From contig VXAA01004384.1 of NCBI GenBank assembly GCA_013399115.1, positions 506,795 to 570,794 of the forward strand: DNA of 64,000 bases, in the 5' to 3' direction. Shown in pieces: positions 1-61,525 of the stretch. How positions within the stretch are numbered: position 1 is the stretch's first letter; each line of letters opens with the position of its first letter. Below the pieces are notes generated by a model. It saw nothing but the letters and a program-made list of their open reading frames with translations. It did no database searches and was not told the DNA's origin. Origin of the DNA: Anseranas semipalmata (taxonomy: Eukaryota > Chordata > Aves > Anseriformes > Anseranatidae). A program made the position numbers and the translations under genes.

Positions 1-53153
<53,153 letters not shown>

Positions 53154-53817
53154 NNNNNNNNNNNNNNNNNNNNNNNNNNNNNNNNNNNNNNNNNNNNNNN
53201 NNNNNNNNNNNNNNNNNNNNNNNNNNNNNNNNNNNNNNNNNNNNNNNNNNNNNNNNNNNNNNNNNNNNNNNNNNNNNNNNNNNNNNNNNNNNNNNNNNNN
53301 NNNNNNNNNNNNNNNNNNNNNNNNNNNNNNNNNNNNNNNNNNNNNNNNNNNNNNNNNNNNNNNNNNNNNNNNNNNNNNNNNNNNNNNNNNNNNNNNNNNN
53401 NNNNNNNNNNNNNNNNNNNNNNNNNNNNNNNNNNNNNNNNNNNNNNNNNNNNNNNNNNNNNNNNNNNNNNNNNNNNNNNNNNNNNNNNNNNNNNNNNNNN
53501 NNNNNNNNNNNNNNNNNNNNNNNNNNNNNNNNNNNNNNNNNNNNNNNNNNNNNNNNNNNNNNNNNNNNNNNNNNNNNNNNNNNNNNNNNNNNNNNNNNNN
53601 NNNNNNNNNNNNNNNNNNNNNNNNNNNNNNNNNNNNNNNNNNNNNNNNNNNNNNNNNNNNNNNNNNNNNNNNNNNNNNNNNNNNNNNNNNNNNNNNNNNN
53701 NNNNNNNNNNNNNNNNNNNNNNNNNNNNNNNNNNNNNNNNNNNNNNNNNNNNNNNNNNNNNNNNNNNNNNNNNNNNNNNNNNNNNNNNNNNNNNNNNNNN
53801 NNNNNNNNNNNNNNNNN
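53154..53817. other. Assembly gap (664 N)
   Basis: A run of 664 undetermined bases between PACS2 exon 1 and the G-rich start of the SEC22B side. The length is not a usual placeholder, so it may be an estimate. It should contain the PACS2 start codon and 5' UTR, and is the best place for the missing first one or two SEC22B coding exons. Extreme GC content and G runs on both sides explain the drop-out. Confidence 0.99.
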
Positions 53818-53838
53818 GGGCGGGGCCGGCAGGTCGGC

Positions 53839-53869
53839 GGGGGGGGGTCGGTCTGGGTCGGGCGGGGGG
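53839..53869 (+). other. G-quadruplex-prone G runs beside the gap
   Basis: Four G runs (53839-53847, 53855-53857, 53860-53862, 53864-53869) with loops of seven, two and one base satisfy the G3+N1-7 quadruplex pattern. Similar long G runs lie left of the gap (52895-52950). Likely cause of the sequencing gap. Confidence 0.6.
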
Positions 53870-55021
53870 TTCTGAGGAACCGGGCTGCCCCTGGGGGGCG
53901 AGCAGCTCAGCTGAGTAAGTCTCCCAAAGGGAGAGCGTTCAAGTTGCTGCTTCTGGGCGCCGCGCTCTGGCACTTGTTCTTCAGCCGGTTCCTTAGCTCT
54001 GCCCTTGCTGAAGACAACGTGGATTCTGTTCCCTTTAAGCCTTCTCTGTTGGTTTGCGCCCTCCAATATCTCTTACTTTCATTGCGTTCTCTGTATCTTC
54101 TGTGTCTTTTCTTTTTTAAAAAGAGATATGCTTGGTAAAGGCAGGTTGGCAGTACTGCTGTGAGCCCCTTCCACGCAGGATTCTCATCTCTGTGTGTCCC
54201 AGAAGAGTGTACCTTTCCATGCATCCACTTCCTGGGTGAAAGCACATGAAGCATCTCTGATTTATGTTTTTAATTTCCCTAATAGCTGCCAAACACGTTT
54301 TTCATATCTGGTAGATTTGGTTTTATTGTCAAATGTGTTGTTGCATTTAATTAATCTCCTTAACTATTTGAAAGTTCTCAGCTTAAAAGCTCTTTGTGCT
54401 TTCTGCAGTAGCACATTAATAAGGCAACTTGAATATAAAATCATGAAAGCCTACAGAGAATATGGGTCAGACATCCTTGCCCCCTAACCAGTAGCAAGAG
54501 GACTAGGAAGGAACGTAAGAGGAAGAAGAATTCACAGCCCGTGAAAGGCAGGAGAGCAAGTTTACCTTTGAGAAGAGGAAACACTTCTTACATGACATGT
54601 AATTACCGAAGAGAATAATTGCTGCAGAATTGAATCAAATCCAAGATCTTGTCAAGAATCAGAATTATGCTCCCAGCAGAAATAGTTATGCTGGAGAAGC
54701 AAGTCTCTGTGAGCCTGGGAGCCATGCGAGATCGCCAGGGCAGAGCTGTGCAGTGCTGCCAGTGACGCGCTAAGCTTTGCTGTGTCGCCACAGCAGGGTT
54801 TTCTCCCCAAACCCTGGTGATGGGGTGCGTGTTAACAGCTGGGTGAATGGAAACGGCCTCCGAATCCGGGATGGGGTTGGCTTAAGTTCAGCGCTCCCAT
54901 AACAAGAGCCCCGTAGGGCACCTCCTGCCCTACCCTTTCCTTAAGTGTTCAGGGATTCAGCAATGTGAGGAGACAAGAGCGGGAGATTTTTGGAAGAGCT
55001 GTCTTCAGCAAAAGCCACGTG

Positions 55022-55035
55022 GTTCCCAGGGCAAC
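55022..55035. promoter_or_regulatory. Perfect palindromic RFX X-box
   Basis: gttcccagggcaac matches GTTNCCNNGGNAAC at all ten fixed positions, the palindromic site recognised by RFX factors. About 1.2 kb right of the gap, in the SEC22B 5' region. Function is inferred from the motif only. Confidence 0.5.
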
Positions 55036-57678
55036 TTTTCTTGTGGTTGGCTTACACACAATCAACTGCTACAGGATCCCCCCTTTGGCTTCTGCTTGTC
55101 TTTGATAGGGAGTTATAGTGGCCAGAGGGCGACACTGATTCAAGTTGTCTGGCTGTTCTTATCTCCTATAGGGTGTGGGTATTGCTCTCAGAGTTAACTG
55201 GAGAGTGCTGCTCTGCATCTTCTTCATTCCAGAAGTTAAAACTCCCTAGAATTCAAAAAAACTTTGTTTCTAACTGTTCCCATGGCACTGCATGGGTGTA
55301 GCTCTGACTTCCAGTGAAGCCTTGGGAAAGAGTCCTGGTAAATCCCTTGTCGTGCTGCTTCCATGACGCAAGCGGAGCAATGTCTGGGAAAGCTGCTCCG
55401 GTCGCAGTGCCCAGGGAACTGAAGCCTCTTAGCGGTGGCTCTAATGTCACCAGTTCTGACAAGCCGGGAGGATTTGGGTGAGCGCATGTTTTGGTAGCTG
55501 TCTCAGAGAAACAGCCAGGTTATACGGCTGGCTGACGAGCAGGGATAGGAGCATTTCTCCTTCTGTACGTAGTCCGTAGGCAAGTTCCACAGGCAGCTGA
55601 CAGCTGCTGCTGCAAAGCTCTCAAGTGCTGCTGCTTTTAAGATGGGACATTAAGGCAGGACCTGTGTGAAGAGAACACTATCAGATCAGAAAATCTGCTG
55701 TGATAACAGTACAGGAAAGGGGGGAAATGGGAGAGTTTGAGATTTAGTCTGAAGTGATGCTGATGACCATGCTGTTAGTTCAGACGACACGTCTTGTTTT
55801 GTGCCAAATCAGAGCTCTGACTGCTGAGGGCAGCATAAACCAGGACAGAGCATTTTGTGGTGCGAGAGAGGGAAGCGTGGCCAAGGATATTGCTGAACTC
55901 GCTGAGATGACGGTGAACATTTTTAGCTTGATAATTCAGAGAAGATTCTAACCTTGGTGAAATGTGAAGCTCAAACTAAGACTGCCATCAAATGTAATGT
56001 TTAGACTTCAGCTCCAAAAACTGTGTCACCCTTTCAGCTGCAGCACCTGCTGTACACGGCTGTGCAGGTACAGAAACACCTACGTAGTCTGCTGTGCTGC
56101 GAGTCATTAGTTGACCTTTGGCTGATTAATGGCTTAAGTGGCTCTCACCTGTCGTGTTGACAACAACCCTTGGCCTTTGCCACTGATACCAGCTAGAAGG
56201 ATAAAGTTTTTCTCAAAATTATCCAAAATAAATATAGAAACCTGCTAGCTATACTCAGTGTACAGAAGTTAGAACTGGCAAACTGCAAACATTTGCCCCT
56301 GGTGTGCATGCAGTGCCGAGCAGACAGCGTGATCGGGTGCTGCGCTAAAACTCGGAAACATGCACAAGTGTAAAGTTTAGAGAGATGTCCAGCTGTGCAG
56401 GAGCTCTGCTCTGCTCTTGGACTGAGGCTGGCAAAATTGTCTGAATCCGGGACAGAACGAGGTGTGCTTGCTTGCTTTGGTGCTGACAGATGAACTTCAA
56501 CGTATCTAGTATCGTATCAGGGGAAAAGCAAGTGGGAAGTACAGCTGAAGAGTGCCAGGCAGGACCAGCTGGCCTGAACAGAGAGCACAGCCGTACCGAC
56601 AGGACGTGTTCCTCAGTCTGCTCTCATCTTCAGTGTGCTGCTCTGGCTCTCGGGGAATACTGTTCCTGTCTGACAAGTCTTGCTTATTCCAAAAGACTTT
56701 ACAAATACTTCTGTTCATGACAGTGGCTAAATCAAGCTCCGAGTGATAATTTGGAGCAACTCTGAGCTGCCAAGCAGGTCTCCGAGGGTGAGGAAAGAAC
56801 AGGGGCAGGACATACTGTAGGATTAGTCCTGCGGACCTGATGCAGTCCAAGCTGAGGGACATAAAAAGGACATAAAAACATGGGCTTGTGGGGACGAACC
56901 TGTAAGACCACAGAGGCAGCAGAAATGGATACTCTGAACCAGAAGCAAGTTGAGGATGGTTAATTCAAAGGATTTGGACCTTTTGGAGTGTCTGGAAAAA
57001 CATCAGGGACAAAGTTGTTTTATAAGCTTGATGCAGCTCTTAACGAAATTTTTAAGCTACTTATTTAACTACAGTGCCCTTATGAGTAGGTCAATTCTCT
57101 AATACGCTGTTAATCTCTGTTAACTAGACTGCTGCATAATGGTGTTGTGCAGAAAGTAAAAGGAAGGGAACATAAAAGTAACATTTAAATTCCATCCTGA
57201 ATAATATAGATAAACATTTGAATGCGTATCCAGGGCTATCTGCCACCTCCACCACCTTGGTTTTGGTAGAAATATTGTTGCCTCTGTTTTTGTATTGGCC
57301 AACTGAGGAGGAAAGTTTGCCAGCAAACTGTGCTTTTCCTGTGCTTCCCTTCTTCTGACTGCAGAAGGCAGGCAGGGAGGGAGGCAGGCTGTCCTCCCTT
57401 TTCACTCCAAAATTATAACTCTTGTCGCTGGTATTTTGTTAAGCTGGTGATACTCACAGGTCAACTTTTGTCCCAGTGAAGTCAAACTTTAGGGCCGTTA
57501 GAGCTGGCATAGGGTCTAAGACTGCAAGAAAATTTATTTTGGGTGAAGAAAAAATAGCCATGACTTTGTAGAAAGGTTTACACTGAAGGCTGACATGGCT
57601 GGGTGTGAGGTATGAAGGGTGATGCCAGATAGGATGGATCCCAAACTGCTTGGTTAATTCTGTCTGCTGTTCTTCTAG

Positions 57679-57839
57679 CTACATCATTGAGAAAGGGGTG
57701 TGTTACCTGGTCCTGTGCGAAGCTGCATTCCCGAAGAAACTGGCCTTTGCATATCTGGAAGACTTGCATTCAGAGTTTGATGAGCAGCATGGCAAGAAGG
57801 TGCCGACGGTCTCCAGGCCCTATTCCTTCATCGAATTTG
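57679..57839 (+). CDS. SEC22B: SEC22B exon 3 (longin domain)
   Basis: 161 bases after acceptor TTCTTCTAG: last base of a His codon, then [53 protein letters not shown] and the first base of Asp. The donor is AATTTG|GTGAGG. Central and C-terminal part of the longin fold. Confidence 0.98.
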
Positions 57840-59655
57840 GTGAGGTCCTTCTCCACGGGGCTAGTTAGGAAATTTTTTGTAGGGGGAGCAGCAGCCACAG
57901 GATGCTCACCAGTTTGGCCTGTGGAGTTCTCAGTTTAGCCACTTTTTTGCGCTAGAGAAATGGGTATTTTGTGTGAGGAATACTTGTCAGTAGAGAAATG
58001 GTAGGAAAATGGTAAATGTCCTTTGATTCGGATTTCTTTCTTTAAGTCTTTTGGCCCGTCTCCAGTGAATGTTTGCATGCAGTCTGCTGGCTGTCTCAGC
58101 AGTGCTCCCACTCCTTTGGCAGCCGGGCTGCTCTGTGTTAGGTGAGCGTTTTCTCCACGCTGCATCTAAAGGAGGTGGTGTGGAGCTAATAATGTGTAAT
58201 AAGGCTTTTTTGATACAGGACTCTGGATGAGAGGGAGTGGGATGAAAGTGTGGGGAAAATCAGTATCCACTGGTATTCTGGGAAGGGAAGGAGAACTCTG
58301 GATTGCTGGCTTGAGGTCTTGTTTTCCTGGTGGTGGTATGTTCTCCTCTGGTGTGCCAGCAAAAACAGAACCAGGATTGTGTGGACAGAACATGGAAGAA
58401 TGTTGTTCTCCCGGAGGCAGCACACATCCAGCAGCATGATCACTCAGCCTTCCTGCCTTGCTTTTAGGTTGAGGCCCCTTGTGCCCTTCTGTGCTGGCCT
58501 GGAGGAGCAGGGTAAGGAGCCCAAAGCTTCTAACCCATGTCTGCAGCCTCTCCCCGCAGCCAGATTGATGCTTGGAACTGATTCTTAACATTTTATTCTT
58601 TTCTAATCAAATGACTACATTTTGAGGTGGGAGGGGAGAAGCAAGGATTACACTGTGTTGTAATTATTTTCATTTACAGTGAAAGATATATTAACCTAAA
58701 GTTGAACGGTTCCACCCCCCCGTGCACTTCTGTGTCTGTATTTGTTTCTGTGAACACAAGTCACCAGAAACCCTGGAGCTTTTCCACAGAACACCCCTGA
58801 TCTATCAGACCATTGGCCAGAAGTCCTCTTGGGTCAATGGTGGTGGGTCCCTCAGCTGAAGAAGGGGTAGGCTGAAGAAGAAACAGTTCAGTTCCTTTTG
58901 CCTGGCAAAGCAAGCAATGTGGGGAGATAAGAGCTTCCCTCTGATAGCCCTCTCTTGTTCCAGACACCTACATCCAGAAAACCAAGAAACTCTACATTGA
59001 CAGTCGGGCGAGGAGGAACCTGGGCTCCATCAACACAGAGCTGCAGGATGTGCAGAGGATTATGGTGGCCAACATCGAGGAAGTCTTACAGCGAGGAGAG
59101 GCACTTTCAGGTACAGTCAGTGGCTGCTATTTGGTATATGGTTCCTTGCCCCTCAGTCAGCTGGGGGGGTAGAGCACGCTGGAGGGAAAGGCTTCCTAAT
59201 CCCTAGGTCTCCTAGGAAAAGCAATGGACTCGGTGGGTGTTCATTTGAATCAGTTGCATCCTGAAGCACCTGGTGGGTACTGGTGCTTCTTTTGGGTGAG
59301 ACTAGTGTCTCACCACCTCGGGTGGCTCTCATCCCAACAGGACAAGCACTAGAGCACCGCAGACAGGCACAAGGCGTGCTGTCATGTGATGCTGCTGCGC
59401 TTCCAGCTGCTCCAGAGACACTTGTTCAGTTAACATAGCATTTGGGGAACGTCTGGTTGGGTTAATCTGCATTAATTTCTCTGCCCTTTCCCTTCAACAG
59501 CTCTTGATTCCAAGGCCAACAACTTGTCCAGTTTGTCCAAGAAGTACCGTCAGGATGCGAAGTATCTGAACATGCGTTCCACTTACGCCAAACTTGCGGC
59601 GGTAGCTGTGTTTTTTATCATGTTGATCGTCTATGTGAGATTCTGGTGGCTGTGA
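57679..59655 (+). CDS. SEC22B: SEC22B, vesicle-trafficking R-SNARE (partial, exons 3-5)
   Basis: SEC22B is the ER-Golgi R-SNARE that pairs with syntaxin 5, membrin and BET1 for anterograde transport, and with syntaxin 18, USE1 and BNIP1 for retrograde transport. It also acts in phagosome and autophagosome traffic. Three exons (57679-57839, 58964-59110, 59501-59655) encode residues 63-215 of 215 with consistent phases. They give the second half of the longin domain, the SNARE motif with the NIE segment and zero-layer Arg (R159 by counting), and the C-terminal membrane anchor [19 protein letters not shown] with only a few lumenal residues. Remembered human sequence differs at only two positions (K for Q in YIIEKGV, Y for F in DTYIQ). 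The first 62 residues (coding exons 1-2) are not visible. Presence of introns excludes a processed pseudogene. Confidence 0.97.
57840..58963 (+). other. SEC22B intron 3
   Basis: 1.1 kb phase-1 GT-AG intron. No repeat or RNA gene recognised. Confidence 0.92.
58964..59110 (+). CDS. SEC22B: SEC22B exon 4 (SNARE motif, N-terminal half)
   Basis: 147 bases after acceptor TTGTTCCAG: completes Asp, then [40 protein letters not shown] and LQRGEALS. Contains the NIE segment (residues 152-154), which folds back on the longin domain in the closed form, and the zero-layer Arg in VLQRGE. The donor is TTTCAG|GTACAG. Confidence 0.98.
59111..59500 (+). other. SEC22B intron 4
   Basis: 390-base phase-1 intron ending in CCCTTCAACAG. 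Nothing else recognised. Confidence 0.92.
59501..59655 (+). CDS. SEC22B: SEC22B exon 5 (SNARE C-terminal half and membrane anchor)
   Basis: 155 coding bases: completes Ala, then [50 protein letters not shown] and the stop TGA at 59653-59655. The hydrophobic tail anchors the protein in ER/Golgi membranes with the bulk in the cytosol. The 3' UTR follows in the same exon. Confidence 0.98.
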
Positions 59656-60137
59656 CCTGGTTACACTGAAGAGGGAAAGCCGGTAGCCTGGCAGATGTGT
59701 GTGTGCAGGACACTGTTCACGGGGGATGTGCATTAGAATCCATACAGGACCATCACCTTTATGCAAGTGTCCTGAAAACGTTAGGTGACACCCGAGTACA
59801 ACACTTCTTAGTGAATCCTAACCATGTACCTAACCATAGGTATAAAGGCTTGTTGACTACATGCTTTTCCTCTGAGGCAATTTGCACTAGGGTACTGTCG
59901 AGGTCGACCTCCTGAGGTTCTGCACCCCTCTGAGGGGTGGGCTCTGGGAACAGTCAATCAGTGCAGTTTAGCATAATCACCTTTTATGTCCTCCTCTTGA
60001 GTAGCTCTAGTGGGAACTGGACTCTAATGAACATTCCTTGTGTTGGCAATGTTTGCTTTTTTAGAATCTGGGTCTGTGTTTGGTTTTTTTTTTTTTTTTA
60101 AAGACAAGACTCCCCTGTTTGAAGGCAAATACCGCTT

Positions 60138-60145
60138 TGTACATA
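60138..60145 (+). promoter_or_regulatory. Pumilio response element in SEC22B 3' UTR
   Basis: tgtacata matches the Pumilio consensus UGUANAUA exactly, in the sense orientation of the SEC22B transcript. Single copy found; regulatory use is inferred. Confidence 0.4.
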
Positions 60146-61500
60146 TTACAATAGCTTTCACCTCTGTCAAACTAGCTGTTGTTGAGTTTTCTGTCTCTGA
60201 CATACTTTCAATTGCTTTAGAAACAAATGGATGGTAAATAATGCCTTAAATACATTCTGTCTAGTACTAGGAGAGGCAATGAAAGGCTTCTATATTATTG
60301 ATTCCTACAAAATTAAACTACAGGTTTGTAAGTGTCCACTTTCCCTCTCCTGGCAGCTGTGTATGACAGTATGTTTCCATGTGATTAAAAACAGGGTGTG
60401 TAGCTCAAGTGCTGTTGGAGCGGGCACAGTGCAAACTATGTCAGCATTATGTCTGTTTTTTTCCCTTCTATCTGCAAATTCACTACATTATTTCCTTCCT
60501 CTTTGCTGTACTTTCCTTCCAAAACATGTCAAAACTGCCAGCATTTCATCTCTGGGATGCTTGTTTTCTTTCTCTCTCTTTCACCCAAAGCAACCAAAAA
60601 AGCAAAACTCTGAATGTTGTTGTGAAGAAAAGGCAGTGTTTCCTTAAAGAAGACTTTAACTTTACATGAAGGATTCAAGAGGATAACTTTAAAACAGTGG
60701 AATCCTTTGGAAATGCCACCTTTTTTTCCTCTGGTCACCCTCTCCCTACCTCACTTGGGAAGTTGAAACTGTAGGTGAAGAAAAACTCATTAAGGGGCAA
60801 TAGTATATAGCTTCTTCTTTTTCCTGGGCCAATCTATATAGTTACAGTGTAATGTGATTATTTTTATTTTTGGTCCACCTGTGCTAGGAGTACAATTTTA
60901 TGTCAACCTATTTTTTTTTTTTTCCTTTTAACTAAAAAAGAACAAAACCCTACAGCCCTTTCCACTCTTTTCTGCACTCAAGTGTCTGTTTCCATAACTT
61001 GGTAGGAAGCAGGTACTGGCACAGAAGGAATCAGGGTTCCCCAGCACCTTTCACAAGCACGTATTCTTGCGTATTTCTGGACGTATAAACTGTGACCTGG
61101 AAGCGTTTCCTACCCCTGGGCAGGGATCAGGGAGCTGTTGTCCTGTCTGGAGGCGCTACCCAGTGTGGCACCTTGTGGGACTGGCAGGGGAGCAGTTAGC
61201 ACTCGTCTGTCAATCGACCTAGCAAATCTGATCTGCCATGTAGTCTAAAATCACCTGGTTTCTGCATGATGCCTCCAAGCATTTCTTTGTACGTTGCTTT
61301 ATTATTACTATTTTTAATCCTTATAAGCGGTGTCCCTTATGGGTGAATGTCCCAGTGATGTAGGTCTGTGTGATGTAGGTGCTGAAAGGTGAGCAGACAC
61401 TGACCGTACCTGGATTGTTGTGACTTGAGGGGGTGACACTTGTGCAGTGACCAGCAGCTCTACGAGCAGCTGCCAGCTGCAGCCCCACTGTCAGCAGTGA

Positions 61501-61506
61501 AATAAA
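61501..61506 (+). terminator. Poly(A) signal of SEC22B
   Basis: AATAAA in gcagtgaaataaacgcttct, followed about 25 bases later by GT-rich cagtgtgtctcgtctt, the usual downstream element. First canonical hexamer after the stop codon. Confidence 0.75.
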
Positions 61507-61525
61507 CGCTTCTGAAAGATCCCCT

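Larger units (their letters stand above)
53818..57678 (+). other. SEC22B 5' region and intron upstream of exon 3
   Basis: 3.9 kb between the gap and SEC22B exon 3. Searched for the expected exon 2 (human SGRDLQQYQSQAKQLF...) in all frames by eye and did not find it. A consensus donor CTGA|GTAAGT occurs at 53914/53915 but the bases before it do not encode the SEC22B exon 1 end, so it could belong to an untranslated exon. Contains the perfect X-box at 55022. No mobile element recognised. Confidence 0.75.
59656..61525 (+). other. SEC22B 3' UTR (about 1.9 kb)
   Basis: Runs from the TGA to just past the first canonical AATAAA (61501-61506). It is U-rich with long T tracts (16 T at 60084-60099; 13 T at 60911-60923) and one Pumilio element. 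The 3' end position is inferred from the signal and the GT-rich sequence after it. Confidence 0.75.

Noticed and set aside
53818..54138. Open frame right of the gap with a signal-peptide-like LLLLGAALWHLFFS stretch
   Set aside because: Open only because Ns extend it to the left; no homology, lies where SEC22B intron sequence is expected.
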